From contig JADJRH010000011.1 of the NCBI GenBank assembly GCA_016712345.1, positions 1,984,001 through 2,048,000 on the forward strand: DNA of 64,000 nt, in the 5' to 3' direction. The translations under genes and the position numbers were made by a program. This DNA comes from Polyangiaceae bacterium. Lineage in GTDB: Bacteria > Myxococcota_A > Polyangia > Polyangiales > Polyangiaceae. Below, in pieces: positions 26,440 to 34,282 of this stretch (the stretch's first letter is position 1; each line of letters opens with the position of its first letter). The notes below the pieces were generated by a model. The model was not told where the DNA came from. It saw nothing but the letters and a program-made list of their open reading frames with translations, and did no database searches.

Positions 26440-27119
26440 ATCTACCCATTGTCGCCGGAGAACCTTGCACACTCACCATTACCGCCGGTACCGGCCCGGT
26501 GGAGGTGAGACAGTTTGTTGCGCTGTTGGGCGATCGCGTAGTCGCTTTTTGCGAAGAGCGGGGCGCGGTGATCAAAGAAGTGGTGACCTTTGGAAAAGAA
26601 GATGAACCGTCGAGTATCCAAATTGGGTTGACTGCCGCGCCCGTGGGCATTGGCACCATTTGTGGAACGCACGCCCTCGTAGCGCGCAGCTCATTTCGAG
26701 CCAAAAACGCGCGAAAGCGGTGGTATGCAGCGGTCGCGCTTGGGGAGGTTCAACCTGACATCTCCAATCGAAACGGGGGGGCGCGCATGGATGTGCGGCG
26801 TGATGAAGTGATTGTGACGGCCATGCGCGCCCCCGGCCCAGGTGGTCAACACGTGAACAAGACCTCCAGTGCGGTGCGGGTAGAACATCCGCCGAGCGGC
26901 ATTGTGGTGCGCATTTCGTCGGAGCGTTCGCAACGTGAAAACCTGCGCATTGCGCTGGAACGCATTGCGGAGATCGCTGCCTTACGACAAGCGCAAAAGA
27001 GGCGAAAAGCAAAAGCGGAACACCGGCTCCTGCACTACCGGGTAGAGAGGGGAAACCCGGCGTTTGTGTACGAGTTGGGTAGAAAAGGTGAGTTATGCGA
27101 AACGACATGTTCGAAGTGA
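26436..27119 (+). CDS. prfH: Peptide chain release factor homologue PrfH
   Basis: 227 aa. The peptidyl-tRNA hydrolysis motif GGQ lies in APGPGGQHVNKTSSAVRVEH, followed by the class I release-factor tail (SSERSQRENLRIALERI, RRKAKAEHRLLHYRVERGNP). The codon-reading domains of RF1/RF2 are missing, as in PrfH. Established knowledge: PrfH partners with RtcB2 to release peptides from ribosomes damaged at the decoding centre so that 16S rRNA can be resealed. It overlaps rtcB by 4 nt and the next gene by 25 nt. Confidence 0.93.
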   Translation: MNLPIVAGEPCTLTITAGTGPVEVRQFVALLGDRVVAFCEERGAVIKEVVTFGKEDEPSSIQIGLTAAPVGIGTICGTHALVARSSFRAKNARKRWYAAVALGEVQPDISNRNGGARMDVRRDEVIVTAMRAPGPGGQHVNKTSSAVRVEHPPSGIVVRISSERSQRENLRIALERIAEIAALRQAQKRRKAKAEHRLLHYRVERGNPAFVYELGRKGELCETTCSK

Positions 27120-27571
27120 TTATTGAAAGGCCGCGCGGCGGTGCGGGCTGGGTGAAACCCGGTCGAGGCGAAGAAAACTCGGAGCGGGCGTGGGAGCGCG
27201 CACCTCAAAAACAGGGGATGCGACCTTACCGTCGTTCTAAATATCTGAGCGAAAATCTGGCCCCATTGAAGCGTTTTTTAGCGCGCAACGTGGGTAGACC
27301 GTGGCGGGTCGTGAGCAGCGAGATCGCAGGGGCCATCACCATGACCTCGGCTGTACAGAAACACGTGATGGACCACGTTCGACAGATGGTTGAAGAAAAC
27401 CCCGTCTTCGTGAAGGGGCTTCCCCACCATCCCCATGCGAGCGGCGGAAAATATCTGCCCCTTCGCAGCCATCCGCGATGGCCCGACTTTTATGTTTGCC
27501 CGCGCACCGGGCTGTTGCGCCAGGCGCCTCATTACCCGCGGCCGAAAAAGCCGAATCCATCGTCAACTTGA
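27095..27571 (+). CDS. Hypothetical protein encoded with rtcB-prfH
   Basis: 158 aa from the ATG at 27095, which has an aaggtgag ribosome site 3 nt upstream and overlaps the end of prfH by 25 nt; MFEVIIERPRGG at 27107 is an alternative start. It is basic and contains conserved-looking blocks: YLSENLAPLKRFLARNVGRP, SEIAGAITMTSAVQKHVMDH, VFVKGLPHH and FYVCPRTGLLRQ. No enzyme motif was recognised. The overlapping genes imply a shared role with the RNA/ribosome repair pair, perhaps in rRNA or ribosome binding; this is inference. Confidence 0.75.
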   Translation: MRNDMFEVIIERPRGGAGWVKPGRGEENSERAWERAPQKQGMRPYRRSKYLSENLAPLKRFLARNVGRPWRVVSSEIAGAITMTSAVQKHVMDHVRQMVEENPVFVKGLPHHPHASGGKYLPLRSHPRWPDFYVCPRTGLLRQAPHYPRPKKPNPSST

Positions 27572-27603
27572 CAGGTGGGCCGTGGAGGGTAGACGCTTGG
27601 TTT

Positions 27604-28122
27604 ATGAAACATACTCGCTTGGGTGTTAGCCCGTTTCTTTTGTTTGCTTCGATTGCCGCTTTGGGGATAACCGCGTGTGGAGGAGAGGTTTCTCAAACGA
27701 CCGGGGGAACCGCGGGAACCGCTGGATCCGGTGCTTCAGGCGGCGGTGGAAACGGCGGCGGCACCTCGTCCACGGTCACAAGTTCATCCTCCACCGCTAC
27801 CACCTCTTCGTCTTCGTCCTCCACTTCCACTTCGTCCACTGGAACGGGCGGGACAGAAAATGAATGTGAAAAAGCCGGCGGGCAGTGTATTGCCCTCGTC
27901 CCTGACAACTGCATGGACGGAATGTGGCTCGATGCCACTGTGTACCCTTGTGGAACGGGCGACGGGGTAGGTTGTTGCCTTGTTCCGGTGTGTACACCTG
28001 GAATGGACCAAACCTGCAACGCCAGCCCGACTATGAGCGCGATCGCCGGCCATTGTGAAGACAACGGCACGTGCACTTGTAGTCCCGGTTACGAAAAAAC
28101 ACCCGAAGGCAAGTGTTTATAG
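27604..28122 (+). CDS. Lipoprotein with Ser/Thr-rich stalk and Cys-rich head
   Basis: 172 aa from the ATG at 27604; an upstream open frame in the same phase is a shadow. The signal peptide ends in lipobox ITAC. Residues about 28-85 are a Gly/Ser/Thr low-complexity stalk, and the last 85 residues hold about twelve cysteines ending in an EGF-like GHCEDNGTCTCSPGYEKT. This signal-stalk-Cys head plan is typical of Polyangia surface lipoproteins. A cell-surface or spore-coat role is inference. Confidence 0.75.
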   Translation: MKHTRLGVSPFLLFASIAALGITACGGEVSQTTGGTAGTAGSGASGGGGNGGGTSSTVTSSSSTATTSSSSSSTSTSSTGTGGTENECEKAGGQCIALVPDNCMDGMWLDATVYPCGTGDGVGCCLVPVCTPGMDQTCNASPTMSAIAGHCEDNGTCTCSPGYEKTPEGKCL

Positions 28123-28133
28123 TTCTCGGAATA

Positions 28134-29297
28134 TCAGGCGCGCAGGCGGCGAAGGGCGGCGTCGGTGAGCGCGGGGTCCAAGTTGGTCACCGCAAGCGAT
28201 CTACCCTTGCGCGGCACAACAAGCACGCGGCACTTGCCTTGGCGAGCGGGTAGAAAATGGGTCAGCGCGAAGTCGAGCGCGACGCCGAGCGCAAAAAACA
28301 AGGCGCCCAGGCCAAGCAGGTCAGGTGAGCCTGCGCGCACCCCATCCACAAACACGCTCACGCCGAAGTAGCTGCCCAATGCGAGCGCAAAAAGGCCGGC
28401 GTACAGCGGCAAACGCGGGTATCTGACTTCGCGTCGAACGAGCAGAAGTGAGCCTTTGGGAATGTGCGTTTCGCGCTCTCGAAGCGTTCGACCCAGCAGT
28501 TCCGTTCGGGTTTTTACGGTTACGCCTGAATCTTCAACCCGAAGCTCCGCGGGCGCCCGATAACGGAGGATCCACTTGCCGGCGAGGCGGGCTGCACGCG
28601 CGGCGAAAAGAAGCCCCGTCAGGGCAAGAAAGGTGAACATCACCGGATTGTGCGGACCCGGCGCAACCTCACCGGGAAGGTTGCCAGCGGCCTCTCGCGG
28701 CGATTCTCCCGGGCCTGCGAGGAGAGCGCGGACGGCCGGGTCTTTGACTTTTGCGGAAAGAGAACGGGCAAGGGTGGTTGTGGAAGCGACCGGGCTGCCC
28801 GCCAAAGCCACCGCTGCAACAATGGCTCCGGCGCGGCCCACCACGGGAAGTGCGCCGTCGTCGGCTCGTTCGATCACGTCGGCGATGGCACGCCACAATC
28901 CCTCGGTTTTGTCGGGCAACACAGCGTCGATGTACACAAGCGCGTCGGCTCCGGCGTGGGCGGCAAGCCACACAAGCGCCTCGGCGATGTGTACCTCTGC
29001 GGACAAGCCATCGGGAGGGCTCTGCGAAACGCCGCGTGCGAGAAGGGCACCGAGCAGTACGCGGGCTGCGGGCTTGGCGGCGGACCCGAGTTCAAGCGCG
29101 CCGCCAACGTGCCCGGCGGCGGTGTCGAGGTCGGCCGCGGTGAGTTTGAGGCGCTCCATGGCCTCACCGAGCCCGTCGGAAAGCACGGGGCGCTTTTCAT
29201 CGAATGCCGAAAAAGCGAGCGAATGCACGAGGCGGGCGAGATCCTCACCGCGGGGATTTTCGGCGAGAGCGTCGAGGGGTGAGGGGAGGGCTGCCAT
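28134..29297 (-). CDS. Membrane protein, hypothetical
   Basis: 387 aa. The first 190 residues are Ala/Leu-rich helices with HEAT-like character. A hydrophobic segment near residue 220 (PVMFTFLALTGLLFAARAA) and two more around 305-355 (LPLYAGLFALALGSYFGVSV, LLGLGALFFALGVALDFALT) anchor it in the inner membrane. The part between segments (ELRVEDSGVTVKTRTELLGR) looks beta-rich and cytoplasmic. No family was recognised. It converges with the lipoprotein gene. Confidence 0.7.
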   Translation of the reverse strand: MAALPSPLDALAENPRGEDLARLVHSLAFSAFDEKRPVLSDGLGEAMERLKLTAADLDTAAGHVGGALELGSAAKPAARVLLGALLARGVSQSPPDGLSAEVHIAEALVWLAAHAGADALVYIDAVLPDKTEGLWRAIADVIERADDGALPVVGRAGAIVAAVALAGSPVASTTTLARSLSAKVKDPAVRALLAGPGESPREAAGNLPGEVAPGPHNPVMFTFLALTGLLFAARAARLAGKWILRYRAPAELRVEDSGVTVKTRTELLGRTLRERETHIPKGSLLLVRREVRYPRLPLYAGLFALALGSYFGVSVFVDGVRAGSPDLLGLGALFFALGVALDFALTHFLPARQGKCRVLVVPRKGRSLAVTNLDPALTDAALRRLRA

Positions 29298-29425
29298 GGT
29301 CTAGGACTTGGTTCACTCGCCCTACCACGAGCGGCGCCCGTGGGGCGAATATTTATTGCCTGAAGCGATCGCGTTGGTGTCACGTGTACACATCCTGCGC
29401 CAAGTCAACCTGACAACCGTGACCT

Positions 29426-29770
29426 TTACTCAGGTTTCTCTTGCTGCTTGGCCGCCCGGCGAGCTTCTTTTTTAGCCTGATCATGGCGAATGCGTTCCTC
29501 AATCGACATCACCGTGTCGGGCTCGTGCTTGCCAAAACGCTCAAAATAAAGACGTTCAATGAACTGGGGCAGAGGCGCTTTCCACGGCTCTTGCTTGTGG
29601 TTGTCGACTTTCCCCAGTTTGTCCGGGTTCATCCCAAGTTCACGCGCCATTTGAACGTGGGCGTGTGAAAGGTGGTGGCGCTTGCGCGCATCGATCCAGG
29701 CTTTTTGCGCGGGGCTTGGTTTTTTGGGTTTGGTGCTCATGCGTTGTGCGCGGTTTGGTGGAGTGTCCAT
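29426..29770 (-). CDS. Small conserved-type hypothetical protein
   Basis: 114 aa from ATG 29770 (aagg ribosome site); ATG 29740 (MSTKPKKPSP) is possible. It is charged throughout, with a compact central motif HLSHAHVQMARELGMNPDKL and NHKQEPWKAPLPQFIERLYF that resembles a helix-turn-helix-like conserved family of unknown function. The tail is a Lys/Glu/Ala helix. No signal peptide or membrane segment. Confidence 0.7.
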   Translation of the reverse strand: MDTPPNRAQRMSTKPKKPSPAQKAWIDARKRHHLSHAHVQMARELGMNPDKLGKVDNHKQEPWKAPLPQFIERLYFERFGKHEPDTVMSIEERIRHDQAKKEARRAAKQQEKPE

Positions 29771-29883
29771 GTCTACCTTACCAGGGTGCGCCCGAGCTGT
29801 GGGGGGCCGTTCTTGAGTGCTTCAAAAAAGCTGTCTTTTGCCTGTTTTTTTGGTGCCCGAGAACGGTGTTTTAGAGTAAAAGA

Positions 29884-30735
29884 GTGGGTATGCCTCCCGC
29901 CGCAAGTCGGTTGCTCACTGAAGAACGTGAAAATTTTACAAGCCTGCCACGAGGGACGCGGCGTCACCGGTATGTGAAGGTTGAACCTGCCATCCATTTC
30001 CCCTCGGAAGAAAGGCTTGATGAAGCTGTGAGTGAAACCAAGCGGCATTTAAAGGCCCGAACGTCGCTCTTTTTGCTCTTAGAGAGCGTGTTAACAGGGT
30101 GCGCCGTCGGGTCTGACCAATTTGTGTATTATAACGCCGCCGATCCCCGAGAGTGCCTTGCTCCCGACGCGTTTGTAAAACGCGGAACGAGTGAAAACGA
30201 CTTTGACACGTGGAAGGTTTGGGAGAGGGGAGCCCCCGACTTGGCGGTTGAAATCGTCAGTGACTCCGATCGCAGCGAGCACAACTGGTTAGAAAAATTG
30301 GCACGCTACCACGTGAGTGGAATCAGCGAAGTTGTGCGGTTTGACCCTGAAAACAAGGCCGATCCGGTGCGCGTTTGGGACAGGGTAGATGGGGTGCTTT
30401 TGGAGCGTGGACCGGAGAGCACACCGTTTCGGGAGTGTACAACGTTGGGGATGTGGTGGGTGGTTGTTCCCACGGATTTTGGGCCGCAACTTCGCCTTGC
30501 GCGCGATAGGGAAGGTAGGAGTTTGGTGGAAACGCCGACAGAAGCGACAGGGCGGTTGTCGGTGGAGCTTCAAGAGGCGCGGCGCGCGCGAAGTGAGGCT
30601 GAACATGCGAGGGCGCTCGCCGAACACGATGCGGCGGAGCAGACGGCGGCAAAACAGCTTGCGGAGCGCGAGCGGGACGCGGCGCTTGAAGAAGTCGCCC
30701 GCCTGCGGGCGGAGTTGCTAAAGAGGTCCGGTTGA
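29884..30735 (+). CDS. Uma2/DUF820-family PD-(D/E)XK-fold protein, copy 1
   Basis: 283 aa from a GTG that aligns with the ATG of the second copy at 31552. The Uma2 core has the PD...E.K pattern of restriction-endonuclease-like folds: CLAPDAFVKRG (Asp), LAVEIVSDSDRS (Glu) and EKLARYHVSGISEVVRFDPE (Lys). A coiled-coil C-terminal tail of Ala/Glu/Arg (residues about 215-283) follows. Uma2 proteins are abundant and of unknown function. The first 210 residues, and about 28 bp upstream, are nearly identical to the second copy, showing a local duplication. Confidence 0.88.
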   Translation: MGMPPAASRLLTEERENFTSLPRGTRRHRYVKVEPAIHFPSEERLDEAVSETKRHLKARTSLFLLLESVLTGCAVGSDQFVYYNAADPRECLAPDAFVKRGTSENDFDTWKVWERGAPDLAVEIVSDSDRSEHNWLEKLARYHVSGISEVVRFDPENKADPVRVWDRVDGVLLERGPESTPFRECTTLGMWWVVVPTDFGPQLRLARDREGRSLVETPTEATGRLSVELQEARRARSEAEHARALAEHDAAEQTAAKQLAERERDAALEEVARLRAELLKRSG

Positions 30736-30775
30736 GCGGCGAGAGGGGGGTGCTGCACAGGTTGTGAACCCGAGG

Positions 30776-30804
30776 CTCAGTCTGACACCGGGTAACAGAC
30801 TGAG
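30776..30804. repeat. Stem-loops upstream of the PixA-like gene
   Basis: ctcagtctg at 30776-30784 pairs perfectly with cagactgag at 30796-30804. A weaker second stem follows (gaacac near 30824 with gtgttc near 30846), and both right arms share acagact. The 324-bp gap 30736-31059 holds nothing else recognisable. The stems may terminate the Uma2 transcript or act on the downstream PixA-like gene. Confidence 0.4.
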
Positions 30805-31059
30805 TATCGGCTGGAGTCAGTTTGAACACGGTGACGGTTTACAGACTGTGTTCTTTGTGGATGGCCTAAAAAACAAGTCAATTGGTGCGGTGGGCTATGT
30901 GCTCGAATTGCTGAGTTTGTGGCGCTGAAGCGATCGTCTGGCATGTTGCGTGAATAGGGGGGATCTGACGGTGCGGTGGAGCACGGACATCGGGGTCCGG
31001 TGGTCGCACTTTGTCCAAAGCAGCTTCCGATCGGGAGCGGGACGATGAGGAGAAGGAAC

Positions 31060-31467
31060 ATGGCAACAGTCAACATTCTGGTGGCGGTCAACGTGACGCA
31101 GGCAATTGCGACGGGGAACTTGGGCGCCAACGTGTTTATGATGGATACCAATGGGTACATGGGGAGCGGCGGCGAAGGTACATCCGAGTTGAAAACAAGC
31201 TGTTACAACGGCGATACGCTTGTTTGGAGCGTGGTTCCGATTGACCCGAATGATCAGGTCAGCATCACATCGTTCAGCGGGCAGGCCATTCCAAGCATGG
31301 TCAACCCGGCGCAATATCCCCAGTTTAACGGCACTGTTTGGGGAGGCCGGGTGAATCAGGCGGGGACCAACGTGCAATACACAATGAGTCTGCTTCTCGC
31401 CGGCAGTGTACACCTGAGTTTCGATCCGTTTATCACTGCCAAAAACCCCACGTTGGCGGCGAAATAA
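31060..31467 (+). CDS. PixA/AidA-family inclusion-body-like protein
   Basis: 135 aa from the ATG at 31060, preceded by an aggagaagga ribosome site; an in-frame ATG 15 bp earlier overlaps that site. It matches the PixA/AidA beta-sandwich pattern: VNILVAVNVTQAI start, VFMMDTNGYMGSGGEGTSEL, a WSVVPIDPNDQVSI strand, and the C-terminal VQYTMSLLLAGSVHLSFDPFI. The family includes the crystalline inclusion protein PixA of Xenorhabdus and the AidA proteins of Burkholderia/Ralstonia. Function is not established. It lies between the two Uma2 copies and has its own terminator. Confidence 0.7.
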   Translation: MATVNILVAVNVTQAIATGNLGANVFMMDTNGYMGSGGEGTSELKTSCYNGDTLVWSVVPIDPNDQVSITSFSGQAIPSMVNPAQYPQFNGTVWGGRVNQAGTNVQYTMSLLLAGSVHLSFDPFITAKNPTLAAK

Positions 31468-31500
31468 GGCGGAAGACGCAGGGGGGTTTTGCTTGTCTGG

Positions 31501-31540
31501 CCCCTCGGCGGCCTCTTTTAGTGTCCCCGAGGGGTTTTTT
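31501..31540 (+). terminator. Rho-independent terminator after the PixA-like gene
   Basis: cccctcgg at 31501-31508 pairs with ccgagggg at 31527-31534, followed directly by tttttt (31535-31540). The loop is about 18 nt. The second Uma2 start codon is only 11 bp beyond the T-run, so its own promoter must overlap the terminator or it depends on read-through. Confidence 0.75.
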
Positions 31541-31551
31541 AGAGTAGAAGA

Positions 31552-32445
31552 ATGGGTATGGCTCCCGCCGCAATTCCGGTGCTCACTAAAGAACGTGAAG
31601 ATGATTCAAGCCTGCCACGAGGGACGCGGCGTCACAGGTATGTGAAGGTTGAACCTGCCATCCATTTCCCCTCGGAAGAAAGGCTTGAAGACGCTGTGAG
31701 TGAAACGAAGCGGCATTTAAAGGCCCGAACAACGCTTTTTTTGCTCTTGGAGAGCGTGCTTACCGGGTGCGCTGTTGGGTCAGATCAGTTTGTGTATTAT
31801 AACGCGGCCGATCCGCGAGAGTCCCTTTCTCCCGACGTATTTGTGAAGCGGGGAACAAGTGAAAACGACTTTGACACGTGGAAGGTGTGGGAGAGAGGAG
31901 CGCCGGAGCTGGCAGTAGAAATTGTCAGTGATTCCGATCGGAGCGAGCGCAGCTGGTCAGAAAAGTTGGCGCGCTACCACGTGAGTGGAGTCAGTGAAAT
32001 CGTGCGGTTTGACCCTGAAAATGAGGTCGATCCGGTGCGTGTGTGGGATCGGGTAGATGGGGTGCTTTTGGAGCGCGGGCCGGAGAGTACACCATTTCGC
32101 GAGTGTGCAACGTTGGGGATGTGGTGGGTGGTTGTTCCCACCGACTTCGGGCCTCAACTTCGGCTGGCAAAAGATAGGGACGGGCGAAGTTTGGTTGAAA
32201 CGCCTATCGAGTCGAACACGCGACTAATGGTAGAGCTTCAAGAAGCGCGGCGAGCGCGCAGTGAGGCTGAACACGCGAGAGCGTTGGCCGAACACGATGC
32301 AGCCAGAGAGGCGGCTGCAAAACAAGCCGCCGAGAAAAAGGCGGCTGAAGAGGTGTCTGCGAAACAGGCTTTGGCGCGTGAAAGGGACGCAGCGCTCGAA
32401 GAAATCGCGCGCCTGCGAGCGGAGTTGGCAAAAAGGTCAGGTTGA
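31552..32445 (+). CDS. Uma2/DUF820-family PD-(D/E)XK-fold protein, copy 2
   Basis: 297 aa. It is the paralogue of the gene at 29884: same start MGM, same core (LSPDVFVKRG, LAVEIVSDSDRS, EKLARYHVSGVSEIVRFDPE). The C-terminal helix is 14 residues longer because of an extra Ala/Lys/Glu heptad-like stretch (REAAAKQAAEKKAAEEVSAK). Near-identity over the core and only scattered substitutions suggest a recent duplication or gene conversion. Confidence 0.88.
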   Translation: MGMAPAAIPVLTKEREDDSSLPRGTRRHRYVKVEPAIHFPSEERLEDAVSETKRHLKARTTLFLLLESVLTGCAVGSDQFVYYNAADPRESLSPDVFVKRGTSENDFDTWKVWERGAPELAVEIVSDSDRSERSWSEKLARYHVSGVSEIVRFDPENEVDPVRVWDRVDGVLLERGPESTPFRECATLGMWWVVVPTDFGPQLRLAKDRDGRSLVETPIESNTRLMVELQEARRARSEAEHARALAEHDAAREAAAKQAAEKKAAEEVSAKQALARERDAALEEIARLRAELAKRSG

Positions 32446-32471
32446 GCGGGCGACGGGGCGTTTGTAAAAAT

Positions 32472-32514
32472 GTGTACGCTTTGAAAAACGTGTACACTTT
32501 GGAGATGTGTACGC
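32472..32514. repeat. Three GTGTAC-type sites at about 17-18 bp spacing
   Basis: gtgtacgc at 32472, gtgtacac at 32490 and gtgtacgc at 32507 lie in the short gap between two convergent genes. Because no gene starts here, a promoter operator is unlikely. The cluster is a local concentration of the palindrome that recurs across the window. Confidence 0.5.
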
Positions 32515-32536
32515 AGTCTGGTGGGCGTAGAACACG

Positions 32537-34195
32537 CTACTTGGTGGGTGCGGAGGGTGACGCGGTGGACGATGCGGACGGCGCCGCGGTCGCCTTGTCA
32601 GATCCTTTTGGACTGTCTTTTCCACCTTCTTTGGAAGGGGGATTGTCTTTGGGGTCAGGCTCCGGGTCTTTGGCGAAGTGGCCTTTGGCGAGCGCAAGAA
32701 TCAGGTTGAGGCCCTTTTGAGGGACAGTCGCATTGACGCGCAGAAGGTCATTGTCGACTTCTACCTTCATGGGGGGCAATACGTCGGAGCCAATCAGGGT
32801 GGCGAGTTTGGCGAGCGTGCGAATTTGGGAAAGTTGTTTTTCAATACCGGGGGCGTTTTGAGCGGCTTTTGCCGCGGATTCATCGGCCATTTCAAGTGTC
32901 AGGTCGGCTCCGCCTTCTTTGAGTGGGGTGACCACAAGGCGCATCCACTTGATGCTTTTGGGTATATCAATAACGTTTTCATACCCTGAGAAGGCGTTGC
33001 GAGGGGTGGCGAGGGAGATGACAATTCCGGCTTTGGAAGACTTGTTAAACGCCGTCACGTTTTTGAGTTTGGCGAGGTCTTTCTGGGCCGCGGCCGGCAT
33101 GATGGCGAGCAGCTTTTTATTGGGGATGAGCGCAAACACGCGCATGTGGCCGTGAGCTTTGGCGAGGGCTGCGGGCACGGGGGCGTCGTCGAGCCATTTC
33201 CCACCTTTGGTGCGTTTCACAAGGGTGTCCATGGCTTTGCGAATGTCGGCCTCGCTGCCGCGGTATTGCATCCACACCACCACTTCACCCGAGCGGCGAA
33301 ACTGCGGGCCGGCGATGAGCAGGTATTCGCTGTCGGCAATGGGGTCAATCTCAGTGCCTTCAAAAAACGATTTCCACTCGGGTAGGGCGGTGAGTACACC
33401 TCCAAGGGCCGCACCGGCGGTGTTGCCGCGCAGGCGAGAGCCGTTGAAAAGCACTTGGACGTTGGGAGATTTGGGGCCGAACTTGCCGGGGCCGCCTGCC
33501 ACGGTGAGGGCGTCTTTGGTGCTGGCGGTGCCCTGTTTGGGCTTTTCGAGATCTTCGTAAATGTCTTCGGCCGGCTTGGGTGTACTCACCACCGGGGATG
33601 TTTTGGGGGTGGGGTTTGCCACCGGGGTGGGATCGGTGGGGGCGTCACCGGTGGGCTTTTCGGCCGTTCCCGCGGTGGGCGGAGCGTCGGCCGGCGGGGG
33701 CGCGGAGGGCGCGGGAGAGTCTTGCGTGCGAGGCTCTTCACCGAGCAGGTCGAGATCGACCGGAACGAGCACTTCACTCGCGGCGGGCGGCGGTTCTGCC
33801 GGGGCCGGCGTGTGAAACAGAAGGTGTGCGAGAAACACCGGGTCGATGGGGAGCGCGGGCAGGTGCGCGAGCACGGCAAGCACGATCGCAGCGGCAAACA
33901 AGCGGCGCGATGGTGTGCGTAACGAGGGCCAAGCGCTGCGAAAAGCGTCGTCGCGTGCGATTTTCGTTTCGCGGCGCTTGGTTTTTGCCGCTTGAGTCAC
34001 GGGTGAAACCGTAGTCGTTTGGGCCGGTAAATCCAGGCTGTTTTGACTTCGTTGGTAGGTTGTAGCCACCTGCGTCCTCGCGGCGAAAAGGGAAGGGCAC
34101 CGGCAACATTGCAAAAGCGTGCCGGCCATTTGGGAAGACGAACGAACCACCAAAGCGTTGCATCCCCGGCAAAACCGCACCCGCGTCACTTGCAA
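32537..34195 (-). CDS. Single-pass membrane protein with Cys-pair N-terminus, hypothetical
   Basis: 552 aa. Residues 9-33 carry two cysteine groups (CRGC and CCRC) like a zinc ribbon such as the MJ0042 type. One transmembrane segment lies near residues 98-125 (RLFAAAIVLAVLAHLP), followed by a long Pro/Ala/Thr-rich linker to about 230. The C-terminal 300 residues are a soluble domain without recognised motif (LLIAGPQFRRSGEVVVWMQY, LAIMPAAAQKDLAKLKNVTA). The plan, a cytoplasmic zinc finger, one TM helix, a flexible linker and a periplasmic domain, is frequent in myxobacteria. The tail is Lys/Ser/Pro-rich. Confidence 0.75.
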   Translation of the reverse strand: MQVTRVRFCRGCNALVVRSSSQMAGTLLQCCRCPSLFAARTQVATTYQRSQNSLDLPAQTTTVSPVTQAAKTKRRETKIARDDAFRSAWPSLRTPSRRLFAAAIVLAVLAHLPALPIDPVFLAHLLFHTPAPAEPPPAASEVLVPVDLDLLGEEPRTQDSPAPSAPPPADAPPTAGTAEKPTGDAPTDPTPVANPTPKTSPVVSTPKPAEDIYEDLEKPKQGTASTKDALTVAGGPGKFGPKSPNVQVLFNGSRLRGNTAGAALGGVLTALPEWKSFFEGTEIDPIADSEYLLIAGPQFRRSGEVVVWMQYRGSEADIRKAMDTLVKRTKGGKWLDDAPVPAALAKAHGHMRVFALIPNKKLLAIMPAAAQKDLAKLKNVTAFNKSSKAGIVISLATPRNAFSGYENVIDIPKSIKWMRLVVTPLKEGGADLTLEMADESAAKAAQNAPGIEKQLSQIRTLAKLATLIGSDVLPPMKVEVDNDLLRVNATVPQKGLNLILALAKGHFAKDPEPDPKDNPPSKEGGKDSPKGSDKATAAPSASSTASPSAPTK

Positions 34196-34282
34196 TTGCC
34201 AAGAATTGGATCCAGACCCCCAACCCCAGGTAAAGACCGGCGAGCCTAGAACAGGTGAGCCTTGGTTTCACGCAATCCGCCG

